Positions 1 through 6,726 of a stretch of DNA of 9,447 nucleotides are shown in pieces. Each line of letters opens with the position of its first letter. Positions within the stretch are counted from its first letter, which is position 1. The notes under the pieces are model-generated. The model had not been told where the DNA came from. It saw nothing but the letters and a program-made list of their open reading frames with translations, and did not search any database. The position numbers and the translations under genes were made by a program. Origin of the DNA: an uncultured Saprospiraceae bacterium (lineage in GTDB: Bacteria; Bacteroidota; Bacteroidia; Chitinophagales; Saprospiraceae); the NCBI GenBank assembly GCA_937942465.1, contig CALDEO010000129.1, forward strand, positions 1-9,447, read 5' to 3'.

Positions 1-542
1 CCTAGATTAGCACCGTAGGTGAATGCTATATCATTTTGTAAAAAGTCAAAGTTTAAGTTTTGATTAGAATCGGTATCTGTACTTGTAAGAGTCGTATATA
101 TCCACTTCATACCTAGTGACCCTTCAACATACAACTCAAATCTACCTAGAACTAAACCAGGATATTTCCTCATTACAAAGTCCAGGCCCATATCTTGCGT
201 CGATACTTTATCTCTAACGTTAATAGCCACATTGTTAAAAAAATCAGTGTATAGAACATTTGATGATTCGAAGCCATGATAATAGAAACTACCACCTAAA
301 AACACCGTACCTCCTTCGCGCCTCTGGATCAACGCCTTCAATGCAAACCCAATACCACCAGTCAATGTACGATCGGCATATGTACGCAATGGTTGCACCA
401 CATCGAGCCCGATCTCAGTGATGATCACCTTGCCATAATAGCTGGTTGTATCCTGTTCTTCTTCCTGTATTTCTTGACCGACTGTAGTCGAATATGAAAA
501 AAGGCTAATTAAAATTGTGCTTATTACTAGTGATAATTTCAT
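1..542 (-). CDS. Partial secreted/outer-membrane beta-barrel-like protein (3' end outside window)
   Basis: The minus-strand frame opens with an ATG at 542-540 and stays open to the left edge, giving 180 N-terminal residues without a stop. Residues 1-23 look like a signal peptide: MKLS, a hydrophobic core LVISTILISLF, then a small-residue stretch ending near VGQ. An acidic, probably flexible segment follows (EIQEEEQ, 24-30). From about residue 35 there are alternating polar/hydrophobic stretches rich in Gly and aromatic residues, such as TGGIGFALKAL, GGTVFLGGSFYYHGF and FELYVEGSLGMKW. Such strands are typical of small outer-membrane beta-barrels, so an envelope location is inferred. I recognise no specific family and the C-terminus is missing, so no function is assigned. 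It is divergent from the PLP enzyme gene with 54 bp between start codons. No Shine-Dalgarno is visible, as is usual in Bacteroidota. A periplasmic beta-rich protein is the main alternative. Confidence 0.75.
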   Translation of the reverse strand, partial: MKLSLVISTILISLFSYSTTVGQEIQEEEQDTTSYYGKVIITEIGLDVVQPLRTYADRTLTGGIGFALKALIQRREGGTVFLGGSFYYHGFESSNVLYTDFFNNVAINVRDKVSTQDMGLDFVMRKYPGLVLGRFELYVEGSLGMKWIYTTLTSTDTDSNQNLNFDFLQNDIAFTYGANL

Positions 543-574
543 AAATAAGGTAAACTTGTAAGTGCAATGTATTA

Positions 575-582
575 CAAAAATA
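575..582 (-). promoter_or_regulatory. Candidate Bacteroidota -7 element (TATTTTTG) for the leftward gene
   Basis: Read on the minus strand, the sequence is TATTTTTG, a full match to the Bacteroidota -7 consensus TAnnTTTG. It would put a transcription start near 568 and a leader of about 26 nt before the ATG at 542. No TTTG-type -33 element lies at the usual spacing, and the region is AT-rich, so a chance match is possible. It lies in the 54-bp divergent spacer and would therefore overlap the control region of the PLP enzyme gene. Confidence 0.3.
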
Positions 583-596
583 CTAAAAACTAGACC

Positions 597-1781
597 ATGA
601 AATTTGTTTCGAAATGTGTAAAAGAGTTTGATGATCATAAAACGACAAAACCACATCAATTACCGATCTACGCAACCTCATCATTTGTATTCGAATCAAT
701 AGATGAAGGGATCGATATATTTAAAGGAACAAAAAAAGGGCATTCGTACAGTCGATATGCCAATCCTACCATAGATACTGTAGGTGCTAAGATCGCTAGT
801 CTTGAGTGCCAAGACCTAGACACAGAGGGTTATGCGATCATGACCAGCTCTGGTATGTCAGCGATATCAACACTGGCAATGGGTCTCCTTAAGTCTGGTG
901 ATAAGATACTGACTCAAGGCAATCTATACGGTGGTACAACAGAGCTATTCAATAAGGTGATCAGCACATTTGGGATAGAGTCTATATTCACAGATCTACA
1001 GCAATACGACCAAGTAGAGCAACACCTAAAGGATAATCCATCGATCAAGTTGATCTATCTAGAAACTCCTGCCAATCCTACAATGGCTTGTGTCGACATC
1101 AAGAAAATCGCAGATATAGCTAAAAGAAATAATGTTATCTCTGTGATCGATAACACCTTCTGTACGCCATATCTACAGCGACCACTGACACTAGGTATAG
1201 ACTTTGTGATCCACTCTACTACCAAGTACCTCAATGGACATGGCAACGGGATCGCAGGCATCATTGTAGGTACCAACAAAGAACTGTATCATCCAGTATG
1301 GCAAGCCATGAAACTCATCGGGACCAATTGTAATCCATTTGATGCATGGCTTATCAATAACGGTATCAAGACCCTTGCCCTCCGTATGGATAAGCATAGT
1401 AGCAACTCTATGGCTTTAGCCGAATATTTAGAAAATCATGATCGTATCTCTAAAGTCAATCACCTAGGTCTCACATCTCACCCAGACCATGCAATCGCTT
1501 TGCAGCAAATGTCTGACTGGGGCGGTATGATGTCTTTTGAGATTGACGGCTCCGTGGCAGATGGCATCCAATTTATGAACAAACTACAATTCTGTACTCT
1601 AGCTCCTACACTCGGAGATGTAGACACTCTAGTACTCCACCCTGCATCAAGCTCTCACCTCAATATACCTAGAGAGCTCAGAATAGCCAATGACATCACC
1701 GATGGCATGATCAGGATCTCAGTAGGTATAGAAGATATAAGTGATATCGTTGGGGATGTGGAACAGGCACTGAAGTTTTAA
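597..1781 (+). CDS. PLP-dependent trans-sulfuration enzyme (cystathionine gamma-synthase / gamma-lyase / methionine gamma-lyase family)
   Basis: This complete 394-residue cytoplasmic enzyme has the usual length of the Cys/Met-metabolism PLP family (fold type I). Family landmarks are visible: YSRYANPT at 51-58, whose Tyr and Arg contact the PLP phosphate of the neighbouring subunit; SSGMSAI at 84-90; LYGGTTELF at 110-118 with the ring-stacking Tyr111; ETPANP at 156-161; IDNTF at 184-188 with Asp185, which binds the pyridine nitrogen; the Schiff-base lysine Lys210 in HSTTKYLNGHGN; and Arg373 in MIRISVGIED, which binds the substrate carboxylate. Members interconvert homocysteine, cystathionine, cysteine and methionine, or cleave them to 2-oxo acids. 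Classical methionine gamma-lyases have Cys at the position held here by Gly113, which weakens but does not exclude that activity. The substrate cannot be fixed from sequence alone. The 597 ATG is the only start that keeps the full N-terminus. The gene appears monocistronic, with no clear terminator in the 106 bp after its stop. Confidence 0.93.
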   Translation: MKFVSKCVKEFDDHKTTKPHQLPIYATSSFVFESIDEGIDIFKGTKKGHSYSRYANPTIDTVGAKIASLECQDLDTEGYAIMTSSGMSAISTLAMGLLKSGDKILTQGNLYGGTTELFNKVISTFGIESIFTDLQQYDQVEQHLKDNPSIKLIYLETPANPTMACVDIKKIADIAKRNNVISVIDNTFCTPYLQRPLTLGIDFVIHSTTKYLNGHGNGIAGIIVGTNKELYHPVWQAMKLIGTNCNPFDAWLINNGIKTLALRMDKHSSNSMALAEYLENHDRISKVNHLGLTSHPDHAIALQQMSDWGGMMSFEIDGSVADGIQFMNKLQFCTLAPTLGDVDTLVLHPASSSHLNIPRELRIANDITDGMIRISVGIEDISDIVGDVEQALKF

Positions 1782-1887
1782 TTAACAGTATATGTTCTGT
1801 GCAAATGTGATTTTTTGGTATTAGTATGTACTAGATTTTATAAGCAGTTTGTTGTCAGAAGCTTTATTGGTTTGTATCATAGCAGCT

Positions 1888-2400
1888 TTACTTATCAATC
1901 TTACCCCTTAGGCCCAGTTCTATAACTTTTGCATTCTGTACTTTCCCCTTATCAATCTCAAAGGATAGCATCGTTCTGAACTTATGAAAACCATGTGTAC
2001 CACAGGCACCGGGATTCATGTGTAGGACTTCTAACTTTTTGTCGTAGATAACCTTGAGGATATGACTGTGGCCACAGATGTACAAGCCATACTTATCGGA
2101 TAATAGTTCTTCTTTGACTCTAGCAACATACCTACCAGGATAGCCTCCAATATGCGTCATAAATACCTTGAGACCTTCGCATTCAAAACTCAAATTTAAT
2201 GGATACACCGCCCTTATTTGGTGATCATCTATATTGCCATAGACCGCTCTTATCGGTAAGCCTAGTGACTCCATCTGCTCTACCAACTCCATAGATCCTA
2301 TATCTCCGGCATGCCATATTTCGTCATGTGTCAATAGGTGCTTGACGACATCCTCCTTGAGCAGACTATGTGTATCAGATATGAGAGCTATTTTTTTCAT
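1888..2400 (-). CDS. YfcE/MJ0936-type metallophosphoesterase (putative phosphodiesterase)
   Basis: This 170-residue cytoplasmic protein is close to the normal length for the YfcE family of small calcineurin-like phosphoesterases, which use two metal ions to hydrolyse phosphodiesters. The metal-site motifs appear in order: SDTHS with Asp9 and His11, GDIGS with Asp33, YGNIDD with Asn56, THIGG with His83, and CGHSH with His111 and His113. The family motif NPGACG lies at 129-134. No signal peptide or membrane segment is seen. The natural substrate of most members is unknown, so none is assigned. The gene converges on the PLP enzyme gene with 106 bp between stops. It lies downstream of the terminator that closes the large gene at 2668-6624, so it probably has its own promoter within about 2401-2453. 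A near-consensus TATTTTAG at 2429-2422 is possible, but its spacing to the upstream TTTG at 2456-2453 is 23 nt, longer than usual. Confidence 0.92.
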   Translation of the reverse strand: MKKIALISDTHSLLKEDVVKHLLTHDEIWHAGDIGSMELVEQMESLGLPIRAVYGNIDDHQIRAVYPLNLSFECEGLKVFMTHIGGYPGRYVARVKEELLSDKYGLYICGHSHILKVIYDKKLEVLHMNPGACGTHGFHKFRTMLSFEIDKGKVQNAKVIELGLRGKIDK

Positions 2401-2453
2401 TATGAGCTTTGCGCAAATATGCTAAAATAATCGAAACCTAAATGGGCTAAAAC

Positions 2454-2484
2454 AAAAAAACCGAGCATGTGTGAACATGCTCGG
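2454..2484 (-). terminator. Strong rho-independent terminator, minus strand
   Basis: Two perfectly complementary 10-base arms (CCGAGCATGT at 2461-2470 and ACATGCTCGG at 2475-2484) enclose a 4-base loop. Read on the minus strand, the hairpin is followed at once by seven T residues (A7 at 2454-2460 on the plus strand). This is a textbook intrinsic terminator for the leftward transcript of the large secreted-protein gene, whose stop is about 180 bases upstream. It separates that gene from the metallophosphoesterase gene. On the plus strand there is no T-run after the hairpin, so it acts in one direction. Confidence 0.93.
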
Positions 2485-2565
2485 TCTCCAAGAACAGAAG
2501 TTATTTAAGTACATTTTGTCAATTCATTTGCAAGTCATTGCTTTCCAATCCTTCGGCTTTTTATC

Positions 2566-2579
2566 TATTCATATGAATA
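2566..2579. repeat. 14-bp perfect AT-rich palindrome in the 3' untranslated region
   Basis: TATTCATATGAATA reads the same on both strands. It sits inside the 183-base stretch between the large gene's stop and its terminator, where I see no coding sequence. It could be a dimeric regulator site, an RNA feature or chance in AT-rich DNA. Nothing in the sequence decides between these. Confidence 0.4.
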
Positions 2580-2667
2580 TCTAAAAGAGCTTTGTTTTGA
2601 CAATCAAGTGCAAGCAACTGTTATTAACAGATGTCCTTGAATTACTCCAATAATCGAGTAAACACTT

Positions 2668-5600
2668 TTATTGTAAAACAATCATTTTACGGATTGCTGT
2701 TTGTTTTCCTGTATCCAACTTTATGTAGTACACTCCGGCACCACTTAAGTCTTCACTCATTACTTCTACACTATTCGCTCCTTTAGCAAAGTTTTGAACT
2801 CGTGTAGAGATCAATCTTCCCTGTGTATCAAAGATGCTCAATGTTGCACTTGATGACTCCACCATATTAAAGTTGATCTGTGTAGATGCAGAGAATGGAT
2901 TCGGTGTATTTGTTAAATTCATATCATCTGCATCGACTGCAGTATTGAATGTGTTATTTACATCGATATTCAACAATTCGAAGCTACTTGTATATGCTTC
3001 TGCTTTGATCCATTCTTGATCTAAGTCTACATTTAATGATTCAGTATTAGCATCTACATTGATAGATAATAACACATCACCTTTCTGTACTTCTAGACCA
3101 TTCACATCATTCCAACTTAAGTTAACTTTGTTGTTATTGATACGGTAGTTACTGTTATTCAATGATGCAAGACCAGAGTTTACTGCTGTTACATTTGCGT
3201 AAGCATCTAAGCTCAATCCAAATTGCATACCGATCAGGTCAGCATTCTGAGTTGCTACTAATGATACGATGTGCTCACCATTAACAATACTTGATACTAA
3301 TTCTAATCCATTTGCATTTCTGTTAGATGAGATCTCATTAGAAGTCAGTGATAACTTAGCATTCTTATTGACATCACCTGTCTTGATTGCATAGAAATCT
3401 AGTTGCTCGTTACTTACATATAAGCTATCGATACCTACTGACTCAGGGAATCCATAAGGATCACTTACATCTTCAAACTCATGTGTTGTAGGCATGAATC
3501 TCCAAGAGTTGTTATTAGGAAACTCTTCGTATACTCCTAAGATCAACTTTCTTAACTCGATCAAATCGATCGCTGTAATACTGTTACTCTTATTGATATC
3601 TGCTGCAATCAATGTGAACGGTGACTCAAACGTCTGTAGTCCAAGGATATGCTTCTGTATCAATGCAAGGTCAAGCGTAGATACTCCGTTAAGTGCATCA
3701 TCATTCTTGATCGGCTCTACAACGTACGCATCATAGAATGCAACATTGTCAAAGGCATAAGCACCTTCATTTCCTGTCATATCCATAGTCATATCATTCA
3801 TAACCATATTGGCTAACTGTACTCCTGCTTCTTCAAGAGCAACTTCATCTTCGTTGAAGATACGTCCTGATAAGTTACCAGATATATCTACACCATCAGT
3901 ACAAGCATTTGTTGCCTGAGAATCTTGTAAGATCAATGTAACTGTACAGAAGTCAAAGTTACCTTCGCTATCTATTACATACATGTCTAGAAGTATTTTC
4001 GTAGCTACTCCATTAGGAATATCTGCACAAGTGAATGTAATGTTAGTGTTAACACCATTCTGATCGAATGCAAATACCAACTGATCTTCTGGCGTACAAG
4101 TATCTTCAGACTTGATGTTGAAGTCACTAGCCCAAATCTCAGCTATACCATCTTCATTGATCACCCATACTACATCAGAGATACAGATTGGTGTTGGTGG
4201 TTTGTTGTCATTTATTGTGAATGTATACATACACATTCCTACGTTGTTACATCCATCAGTAGCAGTGAATGTCACCTTATGCGTACCTGATGGGTATGTA
4301 CCAGATGCGTTATTACCAATGCCGCTGAAGTCAGCTGTACCGTCATTGTTAGCATCTACTTCCCATGTATAGTACAAGAATGTATTAGCACAATCATCTT
4401 CAGCTACAGCTAATAATGTAACTGCTGCATCACAACTACCTGGATCTGCATCTACAGTGATATTAGCACATGTAGCAAACGTCGGAGCAACATTGTTATT
4501 GATGTTAATCGTTTGTACTTTCTCTATGAACATCGGATTACCAGAATCAAATGTACACCAGTCAATTACTTTCCAAGTTCTTAATATTTGTAGGCAATAT
4601 GTTGGGTGATTAGATAAGATCTCATCAGTATAAGATATAGCAATATTAGAACACCCAGATGCATTAACAGTAGTAATACTGTTCAATAATTCAGGTGTCG
4701 CTTCATCTGCACTACATGCAGAAATTGTCAGGTTATTTGGAAATCTTACATCTCCTGTAGAAAGTGTATTGTTATTGATTACAGTGATAATCTGCGTACA
4801 GATTACAGTTGTATCATTCGTTTCATTAAGTGACCATGTACGAGTGATTGATCCTAGTCCACATTCGTTATACGATACTACATCTTCATAAGAAGTTGGG
4901 TAAGTATTACCACATAGATCATTGTATGTTGGTTGACCAGTCAATGTCAAATCAGTTGCATCTTGAATACATGTAAGTGTCAAGTTAGCTGGACAAGTCA
5001 GTGTCGGTGCTATTGCATCATATACGGTAACGTATACTGTACAGAAGTTAAAGTTACCCGCTTGATCATAAACACCAAGCTCTACTTTGATCGGATTATT
5101 CATAATATCAGTACAACAGAAATGTATATCTGGACCAAAAGTCAGGTCTGTAGCATCATCACAAAATCCATCCACTCTTCTCACTTCATACTTAGCGATA
5201 GGACCACAGTTATCCCAACTACCGTCATCTAGTGTTTCAGCGTTAAGCTTAGCCCATCCTTCGTTATCTAAAGAGATTACAGTATATCCTTCACAAGCTG
5301 GTGTTGGTTTAGATGCATCAATAATCTGAACATCTTTAGTACAGAAAACTGTTCTACCACACTCATCTTTAATTGTGTACTTTATCCAAGCACAACCTTT
5401 AGGTAGATTAGTCACGGTAAATGTTCCATCTTTGGTATAACCATCACTATCTAGTGTACCGTCATTGTTGAATACTACATTATCTGTGAAAAATTCTCCT
5501 TGAAAATCCGTAGGACATGTGCCATCAGGTAGCGCCTCTACTGTAGAGTACGAGATCTTATAACTCCAGTCACTACATTCTGCGATAACGATTGTTTCAT

Positions 5601-6624
5601 CATTAGGGTGAGGTACAACGAAGTCTGTCTCACATAACTCACTTGCTATCTCTACACTGAATAATGTCAATCCACACTGAATAACTGGAGGACTTAAATC
5701 TTCTATTTTTATAACTTGAATATCTCTTTCGAATATCCCAGAACACCAGTCAAATACAGTCCATGTTCTTAAGTATTTCTTACCATTACCACATAGTTCA
5801 AATTCTACATCAACGTAGTTAACTTGTAGATTAGGACAACTCGTATTCATAGGCTCACCTATCTCAGCAGGAGTCGGTGCTCCGTTAGCTAGAGTGTCTA
5901 ATGTTGTAAAACAAGTAGATGTGTTGAGGTCTTCAACATAGTCAGCTGGAAAAACAACATCCGATGCCAATGCTCTATTGATATTAATTGTCTGCGTACA
6001 AGAGGCAGTATTACCACCTACATCTGTTGCAGTCCAAGATCTTATTATCTGCATAGCAAATGTACTAGTACAGTTCATCATTATTTCTGAATCTACATAT
6101 GTGTAAGTAACACCACTACAACCATCAGTTGCTTGCGGTACTGGTACTAATCCTCCTGCCGATGTAGGTGCAGAATTTTCATCACAGTCTATTGTTACCG
6201 TGTTAATACCTGCCACATTACAATTACCATAAGTAGGAGCTAACTTGTCCTCTACGATGATTGTACCCCAACAAGCTAGTTGACACATGGTATGTTCTAC
6301 ATTTACTTGCAATGTATCTCCAGCTTCCGCAAATGTTACGGTAGCATTAGGTACAACAGTACCATCAAGATACATGACAGAGACAGTATAGTCTGCATTT
6401 GTTCCTTGCATGCCTTCTAAAAGCATGTCTGGAGTAATCACAGAAGTACAATCTCCCTCTAGTGATACTTGTAGACCATCATTGCAGGCCATAGTAAAGT
6501 CACACTGAGCCATTGCCGAACTGGCAAATGACATTAAAATTATCACAAAACCTAGGAGACCTAGTGAGCTCAATCCTCTAGTAGGTTGTAGCTGGTTGTT
6601 TTGTAGTGTTAAAGATTTATTCAT
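2668..6624 (-). CDS. Large T9SS cargo protein A: HYR/Ig-like modules, dockerin-like and cohesin-like domains, type A sorting domain
   Basis: This complete 1318-residue protein is predicted to be exported and held at the surface or released through T9SS. Residues 1-39 form a signal peptide (hydrophobic core about 20-36; AMA before Gln40). A Cys-rich N-terminal region (40-125) is followed by HYR/Ig-like modules: HYR1 126-217, an RTW-DWC module 218-309, a unique module 310-436, a KPTPxC module 437-536, HYR2 537-617, a second RTW-DWC module 618-710, a GTHKVTFTATD module 711-806 and a second KPPTPxC module 807-901. Then come a CnaB-like domain (913-970), a dockerin-like EF-hand pair (971-1032; best loop D1009-D1020), a cohesin-like beta domain (about 1103-1224) and the T9SS sorting domain (about 1238-1318: NTPNPF, IFDTQGR, KMIVLQ). 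All 46 cysteines precede residue 909. No catalytic motif is visible, so an adhesive or structural role is inferred. The start is set by the signal peptide; the leader is A/T-rich without Shine-Dalgarno. Confidence 0.93.
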   Translation of the reverse strand: MNKSLTLQNNQLQPTRGLSSLGLLGFVIILMSFASSAMAQCDFTMACNDGLQVSLEGDCTSVITPDMLLEGMQGTNADYTVSVMYLDGTVVPNATVTFAEAGDTLQVNVEHTMCQLACWGTIIVEDKLAPTYGNCNVAGINTVTIDCDENSAPTSAGGLVPVPQATDGCSGVTYTYVDSEIMMNCTSTFAMQIIRSWTATDVGGNTASCTQTININRALASDVVFPADYVEDLNTSTCFTTLDTLANGAPTPAEIGEPMNTSCPNLQVNYVDVEFELCGNGKKYLRTWTVFDWCSGIFERDIQVIKIEDLSPPVIQCGLTLFSVEIASELCETDFVVPHPNDETIVIAECSDWSYKISYSTVEALPDGTCPTDFQGEFFTDNVVFNNDGTLDSDGYTKDGTFTVTNLPKGCAWIKYTIKDECGRTVFCTKDVQIIDASKPTPACEGYTVISLDNEGWAKLNAETLDDGSWDNCGPIAKYEVRRVDGFCDDATDLTFGPDIHFCCTDIMNNPIKVELGVYDQAGNFNFCTVYVTVYDAIAPTLTCPANLTLTCIQDATDLTLTGQPTYNDLCGNTYPTSYEDVVSYNECGLGSITRTWSLNETNDTTVICTQIITVINNNTLSTGDVRFPNNLTISACSADEATPELLNSITTVNASGCSNIAISYTDEILSNHPTYCLQILRTWKVIDWCTFDSGNPMFIEKVQTININNNVAPTFATCANITVDADPGSCDAAVTLLAVAEDDCANTFLYYTWEVDANNDGTADFSGIGNNASGTYPSGTHKVTFTATDGCNNVGMCMYTFTINDNKPPTPICISDVVWVINEDGIAEIWASDFNIKSEDTCTPEDQLVFAFDQNGVNTNITFTCADIPNGVATKILLDMYVIDSEGNFDFCTVTLILQDSQATNACTDGVDISGNLSGRIFNEDEVALEEAGVQLANMVMNDMTMDMTGNEGAYAFDNVAFYDAYVVEPIKNDDALNGVSTLDLALIQKHILGLQTFESPFTLIAADINKSNSITAIDLIELRKLILGVYEEFPNNNSWRFMPTTHEFEDVSDPYGFPESVGIDSLYVSNEQLDFYAIKTGDVNKNAKLSLTSNEISSNRNANGLELVSSIVNGEHIVSLVATQNADLIGMQFGLSLDAYANVTAVNSGLASLNNSNYRINNNKVNLSWNDVNGLEVQKGDVLLSINVDANTESLNVDLDQEWIKAEAYTSSFELLNIDVNNTFNTAVDADDMNLTNTPNPFSASTQINFNMVESSSATLSIFDTQGRLISTRVQNFAKGANSVEVMSEDLSGAGVYYIKLDTGKQTAIRKMIVLQ

Positions 6625-6650
6625 CGTTATATTTTTAATCTCGTTGTTGG

Positions 6651-6658
6651 CAATTATA
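6651..6658 (-). promoter_or_regulatory. Weak candidate -7/-10 element (TATAATTG) ahead of protein A gene
   Basis: On the minus strand TATAATTG matches the Bacteroidota -7 consensus TAnnTTTG at all but one position. It lies about 27 bases before the ATG, which would leave a leader of roughly 20 nt. No -33 TTTG is found at the expected spacing. The two large genes are only 102 bp apart, so co-transcription from upstream is equally possible. Confidence 0.22.
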
Positions 6659-6679
6659 TTTTAAAAAAGGATTTGATTG

Positions 6680-6720
6680 GGATGTGTCTATAGTCGTCCA
6701 ACACAAAACACATCCAACAC
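6680..6720. repeat. Intergenic inverted repeat overlapping an 8-bp direct repeat between the two paralogues
   Basis: GGATGTGT (6680-6687) and ACACATCC (6708-6715) are exact inverted repeats around a 20-base loop. TCCAACAC occurs twice in the same stretch, at 6697-6704 and 6713-6720. In the minus-strand RNA the hairpin would form just after the stop of the upstream gene. The nearest T-run (six T) begins about 11 bases past the stem, too far for a standard intrinsic terminator. It could be an attenuating or processing structure, or a protein-binding site. Confidence 0.45.
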
Positions 6721-6726
6721 TATATT

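Noticed and set aside
1055..1397. Two minus-strand reading frames inside the PLP enzyme gene
   Set aside because: They lie antisense to a well-conserved enzyme, show no recognisable domains and have no separate context, so they are shadow frames.
1782..1887. A bidirectional terminator between the convergent PLP enzyme and phosphoesterase genes
   Set aside because: Only 4-5 bp stems can be drawn, and none directly precedes a T-run on either strand.
2414..2456. A defined promoter for the metallophosphoesterase gene
   Set aside because: TATTTTAG (2429-2422) and CATATTTG (2421-2414) each miss the -7 consensus by one base. The only upstream TTTG is 23 or 31 bases away, not the usual 19-21, so no confident promoter is called.
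2834..5329. Plus-strand reading frames of 61-99 residues antisense to protein A
   Set aside because: Their composition follows from the complementary strand of the Cys/Thr/Asn-rich repeats. No ribosome-binding context or recognisable product is seen.
6680..6715. Intrinsic terminator between the two large genes
   Set aside because: The stem is only 8 bp with a 20-base loop, and the T-run begins about 11 bases beyond the stem. It is kept only as an inverted repeat of unknown role.
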